Source of the DNA: Elusimicrobiota bacterium
Lineage (GTDB): Bacteria; CG03; SLGR01; PWQF01
NCBI GenBank assembly: GCA_003558145.1
Contig: PWMP01000224.1
Location: 1-6,019 of the forward strand
Direction: 5' to 3'
Length of the DNA: 6,019 bases
Position 1 is the stretch's first letter, and each line of letters begins with the position of its first letter. A program made the translations under genes and the position numbers. The notes under the pieces were generated by a model. It was not told where the DNA came from. It was given only the letters and a program-made list of their open reading frames with translations, and did not search any database. Below, piece by piece: positions 1 through 6,019 of this stretch.

Positions 1-492
1 AGAGGGCAATTTAAGTCTCATAATATTGGTGTTGTTGTTTAAAAAATCTTTCCTGGACCACCGCCACCTGGGATTTGAGTGGAGATGGTTGTGAGCAAAG
101 ATAGTAAAATATTTGGGGGTATGGAAATCTGAATGAATATTTATGCATAATATCAATTTTAATTTAGAGATATTATGTTTAAAAGTGAATAACCTCAAAT
201 TCGCAAGTCTATCAAATTAACGGATAAAGGGTGGGTGTCCGTTAGATTGTTTCCAAAAATTTCGGCTTGATTCCCCAGATTAAGTTCAGGAAAGTTTTGC
301 GATGTTGGAAAAATGATCATTTTGAGCCAAATATCGTTCTGGAACCCAACAAATTGTCCCGTATTTTTATTGGCACATAGGTATCTAGGGATTTGCCGGG
401 CAACCTGATAGAAAAATTATTTTTGGCGAGGGCTATTGTAAATTAGCCCACTGAACGATTGAATCAATTCTCTTGTCCTTGCTGAATATCCT
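1..492. other. Stretch with no recognisable gene
   Basis: I find no gene here that I can support. On the minus strand a stop-free run of about 72 codons covers 416 down to 195, but it lacks a convincing start and resembles nothing I recognise. The first 110 bases also read, on the minus strand, as a short peptide ending in IPGGGGPGKIF and a stop, again without support. The stretch lies downstream of the decayed IS1380-type transposase, so part of it is probably the 3' non-coding end of that element, but I could not pair it with an inverted repeat on the other side. Confidence 0.5.
218..244. repeat. Small inverted repeat, 7-bp arms
   Basis: TAACGGA at 218-224 and TCCGTTA at 238-244 are exact reverse complements around a 13-base spacer rich in G (GGGTGGGTG on the plus strand). 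It could fold as a short hairpin. No U-tract follows on either strand, so a terminator is not supported, and chance or a remnant of an element end is possible. Confidence 0.25.
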
Positions 493-1752
493 TTAAATTT
501 TTCTTCGAGAGTGACTAACCTGTACGGCAGGGAGCGCAATTATTTTCATTGTAACCCTCTTGAGTCGGTATTGAGCTTTGATGTAGCCTCTTGTGAGTGT
601 GCACATTTTCCTTTTGAATGCTGTTATTATTAATTTGGAAATGCAGGATACGATCAGGCATGACAAATTATAGAAGATACCGGACATCGTTGGGTTTGCT
701 GCATTGTAATCATTTTTCAGTTCGTCAAACAAGCGCTCTGATGTTCCTCTTTGTTGGTACATTTTAATGACTTTTTCAATTGGGTACTTCTCCTCGTGCA
801 AGTTGGTAATGATTTCATGGATTGATATCTCAGAGAATAAATCCGGGGACGATCATTGACTCTGCTGTAATATATTCTCCTGCACGGTCTGCCTGCAAAT
901 TTGTCCTTATGTACAATCACGAGGAAATGGTGATTAGGCTGCCCAAGGGGTTTGTGCGCCGGATTAATAATCCTTTGTTCACAGTTTTTCAGACATAAGG
1001 CCTTTTGTCGTTCATCGGATCTTTTTGCACGGACCACATAATATGGGCAATTAGAAAGGATCGTGTCAATCACCTTGGCTGAGTACGAAGCACCATCGGC
1101 TCGAAATATCTTGAATTTTCTGCCTTTTAAACCGAGGTGTCTTAACCCCGAGCCCAGAATTACAAAAAGTTCTTTACCTGACACAGCATTTCCATCCTGC
1201 ATGGACCCATATATTGGGTTGTCTTTTTCGGAAAATACCGACGCATAATACCCATTGCCTTTGTAACAGATTTTTGAATCTGTCTTGCTGGCTCTTATTT
1301 TAGTGTGATCGTAATCTATAAGGTCGGCGCTCAGATTTTGAGAATCAAACATATACGCCAAGTCGATTAGTAGTTTATTGAGCCGTCCATTAAAACAATA
1401 GTTGTAAAACTTCCCCTTATCTACATCCTTAACCGTATGTACATTGCGATGCTCACTGAACTGAGACATCAATTTACAGAAAATAGCCGGGGATCGATTT
1501 TTCTCATAATGACCCGAGGAACTTGGCACTTTCATGGCATGAAAACCCTCTATAAAGCCTCCGCCAACCTGACATTGGACATGAGGTGAGTAACATATCA
1601 ATGATAGAATACTTGGCTTGCTTTTGCCTCACACCTAATTAGCTTTGTATAGCTTCATTGATTGTATTGTGATTCTCGTTAATGGAAGCCCTGAAAAAAT
1701 CAATACCTCCAAATCAGTCAACAAGTCTTCCAGAAGTTTCTGTCTTTGTCAT
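493..1752 (-). pseudogene. IS1380-family DDE transposase, decayed
   Basis: This is a minus-strand remnant of a DDE transposase that would have cut and joined the ends of its own IS1380-type element. The pieces align in order with the family. The N-terminal segment, 1752 to about 1585, contains FGGIDFF and then LGxRxKQAKYS; it carries an in-frame TGA at 1716-1714 and TAA at 1641-1639. A frame change near 1565-1590 leads into the main open stretch with VGGGFIE, KVPSS, the first catalytic Asp in DYDHTK (about 1310), DGNAVSGKE, and the second Asp in RADGASYS (about 1097). Near 845-848, in a run of four C on the minus strand, the frame changes again; restoring one C gives RPPDLFSEISIHEIITN. The last part has YQQRGTSERLFDELKND with the catalytic Glu, and ends RLKRVTMKIIALPAVQVSHSRRKI. 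The total of about 420 codons matches the usual family length, so the gene is inactivated rather than cut down. Family assignment is from motif recall, not a search. Confidence 0.82.
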
Positions 1753-1800
1753 TCTAGATTGTTTCTAATAACCCAAATGGTGATTTATTTTTTTAGTACT

Positions 1801-1815
1801 ACCTAATCGTTAGGT
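1801..1815. promoter_or_regulatory. 15-bp palindrome, operator-like
   Basis: ACCTAA and TTAGGT form perfect 6-bp arms around a TCG centre. The size and symmetry suit a dimeric repressor site (for example a TetR-type regulator), but no regulator gene is in the window. It lies about 50 bp upstream of the decayed IS1380 transposase start (minus strand) and about 90 bp upstream of the lipoprotein promoter -33 box, so it could equally belong to the IS end. Its function is an inference only. Confidence 0.3.
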
Positions 1816-1902
1816 CTCCTTTTGCAAAAGTATTCTAGCTATTTTACTCCTCTTGACTTTTGAAGATAAGGTACTTGCAAAATATAATAAATTTGATAAA
1901 AT

Positions 1903-1934
1903 TTTGGTATAAACTCAAGAAACACTTATCTTTG
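1903..1934 (+). promoter_or_regulatory. Bacteroidota-type promoter of the lipoprotein gene
   Basis: TTTG at 1903-1906 and TATCTTTG at 1927-1934 are separated by 20 nt. This matches the Bacteroidota sigma-70 consensus, a TTTG box about 19-21 nt upstream of TAnnTTTG. Transcription would begin around 1940, leaving a leader of roughly 50 nt before the ATG at 1992. It also argues against the longer upstream reading that begins with TTG at 1860, because that start would lie upstream of the promoter. Confidence 0.6.
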
Positions 1935-1991
1935 TTGTGCCTTAGTGAAACTTCAAAAATATGGAGTAACGGCTATTTTAAACTTAAATTA

Positions 1992-3024
1992 ATGATAATC
2001 AAAGTCATAAATATAATAATTATGAATATTTATATGTGGTGTGTTTTGAGCTTGATTAGCTGTTCATTGTTTTTAACTTCTTGTTCCAAAGAGAAAGGTT
2101 GTATGGATCCTAATGCAGCCAACTATAACGCCTTAGCTGAAAAGGATGATGGCTCTTGCATTTATGGTCCAATAATTGAGCAAATTAACCACAATATATA
2201 TTCTTGTGAACCTCCATTTTGGATTTTTTTCACGATAGAAGGTTTATAACTTAACCGGAGATGAGTCTTACTTTTGGAACTTTGGCGACGGCAATACTTC
2301 TAGCGAATACCCTGCGTCCAATTATTATGAACTAAGCGGGCATTACACGATTACTTTGACCATTACAAATAACATAGGGTCTCATGAAAAATCTATCGAT
2401 ATATATTTGCAAGATAGCTATGTTCCAAATTTGTATTTCGATTATTTTGCGGAAAACAATAATTTCCACGCCCCTGCATTAATAAACTTTAGAAACTTTT
2501 CACAGCATATACCCGATTTTAACTGGAGCTTTGGCGATGATACTTATTCCACTGGATTTAATCCTTCGAAAAAATATCTTAACCCTGGTATCTATACAGT
2601 AACTCTTACTGGTTCTTGTTCAGATTATGAAAAAACTCAGATCAGCAATATTGAAATTTATGGTCCCCCAATTGGTTTAAACATTAATAATTTTAGAGTC
2701 AATCTAAACAATAGTAATCACAGTGGGGAATTATTATATTTGGAAATTAGATACAATGGGAATTATGTGGGAAGTACCAAAGCTTATACTGTTAATTCAT
2801 TTCCATTTACTTTCACCTTCCCAGGAGATCTATTTTCTGGTTCAAACAATATTCATGGATTAACATACACAGGCAATAATTCTATTAGAATTAATGTTTG
2901 GGATCTTAATGCAAACAGAGTTATACACTATTTTTACTTCTATACCTCTTGGTGGCAAAACAATTATTATCCGGCCGAAATAACATGGGAAGGTGATACT
3001 AAACTATTTCTTAGCTATTATTAA
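1992..3024 (+). pseudogene. PKD-repeat surface lipoprotein, frameshifted
   Basis: The gene encodes a predicted exported lipoprotein of about 343 residues, split by one frameshift. I chose the ATG at 1992 because it follows the promoter and gives the signal peptide a lysine (MIIKV...); ATG 2022 is the alternative. The hydrophobic segment ends in a lipobox LTSC with Cys31. Next comes GCMDPNAANYN...DDGSCIYG (about residues 36-59), a cysteine-bounded acidic segment common in Bacteroidota surface proteins. The first PKD-like domain (about 72-150) contains FWNFGDGNTSS and YTITLTITN. The second (about 155-225) contains FNWSFGDDTYSTG and YTVTLTGSC. The final 115 residues or so are beta-rich and aromatic (IRINVWDLN...YFYFYTSWW), and I cannot assign them. 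The upstream frame stops with TAA at 2247-2249, while the downstream frame is closed by TAG at 2236-2238, so the shift lies between. Removing one T from GGTTTATAAC gives EGYNLTGDES and restores a normal PKD fold. A sequencing error would look the same. The protein's partner or ligand is unknown. The gene is visibly more AT-rich than the IS21 genes downstream. Confidence 0.72.
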
Positions 3025-3046
3025 ATCTGTTAACGTTTGGCTAAAG

Positions 3047-3051
3047 TTTGC
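3047..3051. repeat. Target-site duplication TTTGC, left copy
   Basis: TTTGC immediately precedes the TG terminus of the IS21 element and is repeated exactly after its CA terminus at 5569-5573. The next base outward differs on the two sides, so the duplication is exactly 5 bp, within the IS21-family range. Confidence 0.85.
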
Positions 3052-3066
3052 TGTTAGTTTCAACTC

Positions 3067-3102
3067 AAAAGTGTACCAGTGTTTCAGTTGAAAAGTGTAC
3101 CA
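3067..3102. repeat. IS21 left-end multiple terminal repeats (L1, L2)
   Basis: Two direct copies of AAAAGTGTACCA lie at 3067-3078 and 3091-3102, with starts 24 bp apart. L2 is preceded by TTG like the right-end copies, while L1 is preceded by CTC, so L1 has drifted at its outer edge. Repeats of this kind are the expected IstA binding sites in IS21 elements. Confidence 0.85.
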
Positions 3103-3112
3103 CCTAATAAGG

Positions 3113-3144
3113 GACTAATTGCTGGAAATTTCCAGCAATTAGTC
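3113..3144. promoter_or_regulatory. Perfect 32-bp palindrome directly upstream of istA
   Basis: The arm GACTAATTGCTGGAAA (3113-3128) is followed without spacer by its exact reverse complement (3129-3144), and with one bulged A at 3145 the pairing can extend outward by about four more pairs. The structure ends 10 nt before the istA ATG, so in a transcript it covers the usual ribosome-binding region. A likely role is to restrain istA translation or to shield it from transcription entering from outside the element, as upstream hairpins do in some other insertion sequences. It could also be a protein-binding site. No T-run follows it, so a simple terminator is less likely. Confidence 0.6.
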
Positions 3145-3154
3145 ACCTTTAAAG

Positions 3155-4705
3155 ATGATAACAATGGTACAGAAACAACAGATTATACTGGACTACTTCA
3201 AGAAGGGTATGTCCATAAGGCAAATCAGCCGGGAGACAGGCTTACATCGTAAAACCGTAAGCTCTCATATTGAGAAGTTTAAACAGGAGACTGGGAGTAA
3301 CCTGGTAAGTAGTAAAGGAGTGGTAGGTAGCCCTGAGTATGACAGCTCCAATAGGAAGCCCCGGAAGCTCACAGAGCAAATCCAGGCTATCCTGCGAGGG
3401 TATATTCAGGACAATGAGCACAAGATCAGTAATCGTATGCGCAAGCAATGTATGTGTGCTACAGACATGCATGAAGCACTTACCAAGAGAGGCTTTGATA
3501 TTGGATATACTACGGTGAGTCAGTTTGTCAAAAAAGAGACCAGGAGGCGCAAAGAAAAGTATATTAAACAGCACCACCCTCCCGGACGAATCGTTGAATT
3601 CGATTGGGGACATGTAAAGGTTTACATTGATGGTGAACTTACGAAACTGAACCTCGCAGTATTCTCCATGCCTTACAGCAACAGGAGGTGGGCATATTTG
3701 TTTGAAAGGCAGGATATGGTCTCATTTCTTTTGGCTCACGTCCTTTTCTTCCATGAAATCGGTGGGGTGCCTGAGGAGATTGTATATGACAACATGAGGA
3801 CTGCAGTTGCAGAATTCATCTCAGTCAATAAATCCAAAGTGCCTACCGAAGATCTCCTGAAGTTAAGCAGTTACTACCTTTTCAATATTCGGTTTTGTAA
3901 TGCAAGAAAGGGCAATGAAAAGGGGCACGTCGAGAGAAGTGTGGAGTATGTACGCAGGAAAGCATTTTCTGAAATCTATCACTTTGGCTCCCTTGAGCAG
4001 GCAACCAAACAATTAACCGATACGGTAATAGAACTGAATGGTCGTATTTCCAGCGGACATCAACTTACCAATATGCAGAGATTTGAAAAGGAGCGCAACT
4101 ACCTGAGTGCACTTCCTGCATCTGCTTATGAAGTGGCCTTGATCGACTACTACAAAGTCTCAAAGTACTCTGCCATTCAGGTGGAAAACAATCATTATTC
4201 AGTCCCTGACTACTGGGCTGAGGACACTGTGAAGGTGAAGATATACCCGAATCAAATATTCATTTATGACCTAAAGGACCAATTGCTGGCTAAACACCAC
4301 AGACTCATTGGGAATAATAAATGGTCCCTGACTTTGGAACACTACAGACTCACTTTACTCACCAAGCCAGGCGCTGTTGCAAATTCAGTGGCCCTGCATC
4401 AGGCCTCACCCATTGCCAGAGATTTGTTTAACAACCACTTTCGAAATAAGCCCGCTGAGTTCGTAAAAATTCTCAATTACCTGGCTGACTCGGCCATGAG
4501 CTTGGACACAGTGGGACCGGCTATCAAAGAAATCCTTGACAAGGCGCCCCATATCAACCTATCTTTTGACTACATAAAATGCCAACTTCAAGCCAATCAT
4601 ACTTGCCATAATCCTGTCCCGGTAAATGACCACAAGTGTGAACTTTCCAGTATTATTCTACAGTCTTGCAATCAGCAACTTAACGATTATCAGAACCTAT
4701 TCTAA
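3155..4705 (+). CDS. istA: IS21-family transposase IstA
   Basis: IstA is the DDE recombinase that binds the terminal repeats and carries out strand transfer of the element. The 516-residue length is normal for the family. An N-terminal helix-turn-helix spans about residues 18-42 (SIRQISRETGLHRKTVSSHI). The integrase-like core has its first Asp in VEFDWGHV (D150), its second in EEIVYDNMR (D212), and the Glu in NEKGHVERSVEYVRR (E260). A C-terminal beta-barrel-type segment follows around residues 345-375 (YSVPDYWAEDTVKVKIYPNQIFIYD). I kept the first ATG (3155); a second ATG three codons on (3164) is possible, and no clear Shine-Dalgarno distinguishes them. The start lies 10 nt after a strong palindrome that may limit expression. 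istB follows 20 nt after the stop, presumably on the same transcript. The reading frame is undamaged. Confidence 0.95.
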   Translation: MITMVQKQQIILDYFKKGMSIRQISRETGLHRKTVSSHIEKFKQETGSNLVSSKGVVGSPEYDSSNRKPRKLTEQIQAILRGYIQDNEHKISNRMRKQCMCATDMHEALTKRGFDIGYTTVSQFVKKETRRRKEKYIKQHHPPGRIVEFDWGHVKVYIDGELTKLNLAVFSMPYSNRRWAYLFERQDMVSFLLAHVLFFHEIGGVPEEIVYDNMRTAVAEFISVNKSKVPTEDLLKLSSYYLFNIRFCNARKGNEKGHVERSVEYVRRKAFSEIYHFGSLEQATKQLTDTVIELNGRISSGHQLTNMQRFEKERNYLSALPASAYEVALIDYYKVSKYSAIQVENNHYSVPDYWAEDTVKVKIYPNQIFIYDLKDQLLAKHHRLIGNNKWSLTLEHYRLTLLTKPGAVANSVALHQASPIARDLFNNHFRNKPAEFVKILNYLADSAMSLDTVGPAIKEILDKAPHINLSFDYIKCQLQANHTCHNPVPVNDHKCELSSIILQSCNQQLNDYQNLF

Positions 4706-4725
4706 AATCAACTAAAACTTTATCA

Positions 4726-5481
4726 ATGAACCAGGATTCAAAAATCAAACAGGAAATTGAGTACTATGCAAAAGTACTCAGATTACCCTGCTTCAGAACC
4801 CATTTTGCAACTTGCGCTCAGCAGGCAACAGAACAGAATCTCCCTTATGATCTGTTCCTCAGAAACCTAATGATCCGTGAGTATGAAAACAGAATTGTAA
4901 ACCGGCGCAAACAACGTCTGAAAAGGGCTGACCTCCCATTTATCAAAAACCTTGAAGACCTCGACAAAGACGCCCTGCCACCTCAGGCTAAGGAAAAACT
5001 CCCGGCCCTGGCATCCCTTAGATTTATAGACCAAGGTAGGAACCTCATCCTGGCCGGTAACCCCGGCACCGGAAAAACTCACATTGCTATTGGCCTGGCA
5101 ATCAAAGCCTGTCACAAGGATTATTCCGTATTCTTTACCAGTGTCCCCAGGCTGATTACACAAATCCAAGAAGCTAAATCCGAAAGGACCCTTCGCTCAT
5201 TACAATCAAGATTTGAAAAATACGACCTCGTTGTTTGTGATGAATTTGGCTACGTGTCCTTCGACAAAGCAGCTGCAGAATTACTCTTTACTCACCTCTC
5301 TCTTAGGGCTTCCCGCAAATCTACTATCATCACCACTAACCTTGGCTTTAACCGATGGAATGAATTATTCCAGGATAAGGTCCTCACTGCAGCTATGGTC
5401 GACCGACTCATTCATAACGCTATAACACTCGACATGACCGGAAAATCTTACAGATTAAAATCTCATGAAAATTACTCTTGA
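4726..5481 (+). CDS. istB: IS21-family AAA+ ATPase helper IstB
   Basis: IstB is the DnaA/DnaC-like AAA+ ATPase that assembles on target DNA, bends it and recruits IstA for integration. The 251 residues match the usual family size. A helical N-terminal part (about 1-65) precedes the ATPase core. The core shows Walker A GNPGTGKT at residues 111-118, Walker B DLVVCDEFGY with the acidic pair D172-E173, a sensor-1-like TTN at 203-205, and a conserved DRLIHNAITLDMTGKSYR tail (226-243) with R227 as a candidate arginine residue. All key residues are present. It starts at ATG 4726, 20 nt after istA, so the two are probably co-transcribed; in some IS21 members the genes overlap instead. The coding end lies 37 bp before the inner right-end repeat. 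Confidence 0.95.
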   Translation: MNQDSKIKQEIEYYAKVLRLPCFRTHFATCAQQATEQNLPYDLFLRNLMIREYENRIVNRRKQRLKRADLPFIKNLEDLDKDALPPQAKEKLPALASLRFIDQGRNLILAGNPGTGKTHIAIGLAIKACHKDYSVFFTSVPRLITQIQEAKSERTLRSLQSRFEKYDLVVCDEFGYVSFDKAAAELLFTHLSLRASRKSTIITTNLGFNRWNELFQDKVLTAAMVDRLIHNAITLDMTGKSYRLKSHENYS

Positions 5482-5518
5482 TTTAATCCATCCTCAACCC
5501 AAAAAAATTTACCTTTGC

Positions 5519-5553
5519 TGGTACACTTTTCAATTGAATTGTGGTACACTTTT
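5519..5553. repeat. IS21 right-end multiple terminal repeats (R2, R1)
   Basis: TGGTACACTTTT occurs at 5519-5530 and 5542-5553, both inverted relative to the left-end copies and both extended by CAA, with starts 23 bp apart. The outer copy ends exactly 15 bp before the CA terminus at 5567-5568, mirroring the left end. Confidence 0.85.
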
Positions 5554-5568
5554 CAACCGTTATCTACA

Positions 5569-5573
5569 TTTGC
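5569..5573. repeat. Target-site duplication TTTGC, right copy
   Basis: This is an exact copy of the five bases at 3047-3051, immediately outside the CA terminus of the IS21 element. Confidence 0.85.
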
Positions 5574-5612
5574 TTATGCTATATTGAAGGATTAATCGAT
5601 TAAAGAGCTGTC

Positions 5613-5641
5613 TTTAAAAGTAATGGTGAGGTTACTTTAAA
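5613..5641. repeat. Imperfect inverted repeat beside the IS5/IS1182-type end
   Basis: TTTAAAAGTAA (5613-5623) and TTACTTTAAA (5632-5641) pair around an 8-base loop, with one extra A in the left arm. The core stem is seven pairs and AT-rich, hence weak. It lies just downstream of the minus-strand transposase stop, so it could act as a weak terminator or be part of the element end. Confidence 0.3.
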
Positions 5642-5663
5642 TTAATTACGGTCTGCTAAAAAG

Positions 5664-6019
5664 TTATACAGCTGTGGCGCGAAATTTTGGTATCTGTAAG
5701 GTCATTCTGACCTGTGAATTTTGAAATTCTACATGGATGTGTCTGATGAGACAATTTTTTGCTCTCCTTAGCCATGGATACATGAGTAAATTGGCAAATT
5801 GGACAAAAATATTTGGCAAAAGTTGCCCAATAATTATAGCTATGGCTATCAGAGCGATGTGCCCTTTGCTCGTATCGGATGTCCCCATTTTTATTCTATT
5901 CATTCCGAATTTCATTTTCGCCAGCCCGAATTTTCCTTCCACCTCTAACCTTTTGTTCTGCTTTTTCTTACGTCTCAATTTCTCTTTTTTATCCATTTTA
6001 GAGGGCCTGCCCAGTTTTG
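5664..6019 (-). CDS. IS5/IS1182-type transposase, C-terminal part (5' end outside window)
   Basis: This is the C-terminal 117 or so residues of a DDE transposase read on the minus strand; the frame stays open to the window edge, so the true start lies beyond 6019. The visible part begins KLGRPSKMDKKEKLRRKKKQ, where the GRP-K-basic segment precedes the last catalytic motif in related enzymes. Next comes KRLEVEGKFGLAKMKFGMNRI, the R-x3-EG-FG-x2-K signature containing the catalytic Glu. A hydrophobic helix (HIALIAIAIIIGQLL) follows, then a variable tail ending KFRATAV. The ATG at 5996 is an internal methionine, not the start. The catalytic Asp residues are not visible, so activity cannot be judged. 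The assignment between IS5 and IS1182 is uncertain; DDE transposase itself is well supported. Confidence 0.75.
   Translation of the reverse strand, partial: KLGRPSKMDKKEKLRRKKKQNKRLEVEGKFGLAKMKFGMNRIKMGTSDTSKGHIALIAIAIIIGQLLPNIFVQFANLLMYPWLRRAKNCLIRHIHVEFQNSQVRMTLQIPKFRATAV

Larger units (their letters stand above)
3052..5568 (+). mobile_element. Complete IS21-family insertion sequence, 2517 bp
   Basis: The element runs from TGTTAG at 3052 to TACA at 5568, with TG...CA ends as expected for IS21. Each end carries two copies of the 12-mer AAAAGTGTACCA, inverted between ends, and the outermost copy on each side lies exactly 15 bp from the terminus. Inside are istA and istB in the standard order, both uninterrupted. 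The flanking TTTGC duplication fixes the boundaries. Intact genes, matched ends and an unmutated target duplication suggest a recent insertion that may still transpose. Joining the flanks at one TTTGC copy gives the empty site, in an intergenic stretch 3' of the lipoprotein gene. Confidence 0.93.
5605..6019 (-). mobile_element. Right part of an IS5/IS1182-type element, runs off the window
   Basis: GAGCTGTCTTTAAAAGT at 5605-5621 resembles the GAG-CTGTCT-AAAAGT type of terminal inverted repeat found on IS1182/IS5-like elements. It lies about 45 bp beyond the stop codon of the transposase that fills the rest of the window, where an element end is expected. The other end is outside the window, so neither the partner repeat nor a target duplication can be checked, and the boundary is a proposal. 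Confidence 0.5.

Noticed and set aside
195..416. Minus-strand stop-free run of about 72 codons
   Set aside because: There is no convincing start and no family resemblance; a run of this length occurs by chance.
1063..1248. Plus-strand open stretch of 61 codons
   Set aside because: It lies antisense within the conserved catalytic region of the IS1380-type transposase and has no features of its own.
1860..1991. Longer reading of the lipoprotein beginning with TTG at 1860
   Set aside because: It would place the start upstream of a near-consensus promoter and put about 44 extra residues before the signal peptide. The ATG at 1992 fits better.
2236..2249. Programmed ribosomal frameshift in the lipoprotein
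   Set aside because: There is no slippery heptamer, stimulatory structure or overlap of the kind used for programmed shifts. A simple one-base insertion explains the sequence.
1808..3040. Integron gene cassette around the lipoprotein, with GTTAGGT at 1809-1815 as a core site
   Set aside because: No folded attC with paired inner boxes is visible, the downstream GTTTGGC does not fit the GTTRRRY core, and no integrase is present. Only a weak note is kept among the findings.
3242..3613. Minus-strand open stretch of 123 codons inside istA
   Set aside because: It is a shadow of the well-supported istA frame, with no recognisable motif.
4867..5425. Open stretches on both strands inside istB (minus 4867-5169, plus 5213-5425)
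   Set aside because: Both overlap the ATPase core of istB, whose own frame carries all Walker motifs.
5592..5603. TTAATCGATTAA 12-bp palindrome
   Set aside because: It is short and AT-rich, close to chance expectation in this composition, and nothing nearby suggests a binding role.

Overview
The window looks like an insertion-sequence-rich accessory region of a member of the Bacteroidota. Three things support this. There is a lipoprotein gene with PKD-type beta-sandwich repeats and a 'GCxDPxAxNYNxxAxxDDGSCxY' segment, both typical of that phylum. Upstream of it is a near-perfect Bacteroidota promoter (TTTG, 20 nt, TAnnTTTG). The transposases read like Bacteroidota IS1380-, IS21- and IS5/IS1182-type enzymes. 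No housekeeping gene, tRNA, rRNA or CRISPR array is visible.

Layout. Positions 1-492 hold no recognisable gene. On the minus strand, about 1752 down to 493 is a near full-length but decayed IS1380-family DDE transposase, with two in-frame stops at its N-terminal end and at least two frame changes. A 15-bp palindrome lies at 1801-1815. A promoter at 1903-1934 precedes a plus-strand gene at 1992-3024. That gene encodes a predicted surface lipoprotein of about 343 residues with two PKD-like domains, interrupted by a single-base frameshift near 2241-2249.

Positions 3052-5568 are a complete IS21-family element of 2517 bp. It has TG...CA termini, two copies of a 12-bp repeat at each end, intact istA (DDE transposase) and istB (AAA+ helper), and a 5-bp target-site duplication TTTGC on both sides. 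A perfect 32-bp palindrome sits directly in front of istA. From 5605 to the window edge lies one end of another element, an IS5/IS1182-type transposase on the minus strand whose N-terminal part is outside the window.

How the parts relate. The only non-mobile gene is the PKD lipoprotein, wedged between a dead element and a recent one. The IS21 copy landed 22 bp after the lipoprotein stop codon without touching its reading frame. Its intact genes, matched termini and identical target duplication suggest a recent and possibly still active insertion. I see no new multi-gene system. The most informative details are the exactly definable IS21 boundaries, the istA-proximal hairpin, and the frameshifted lipoprotein with an unrecognised C-terminal domain.
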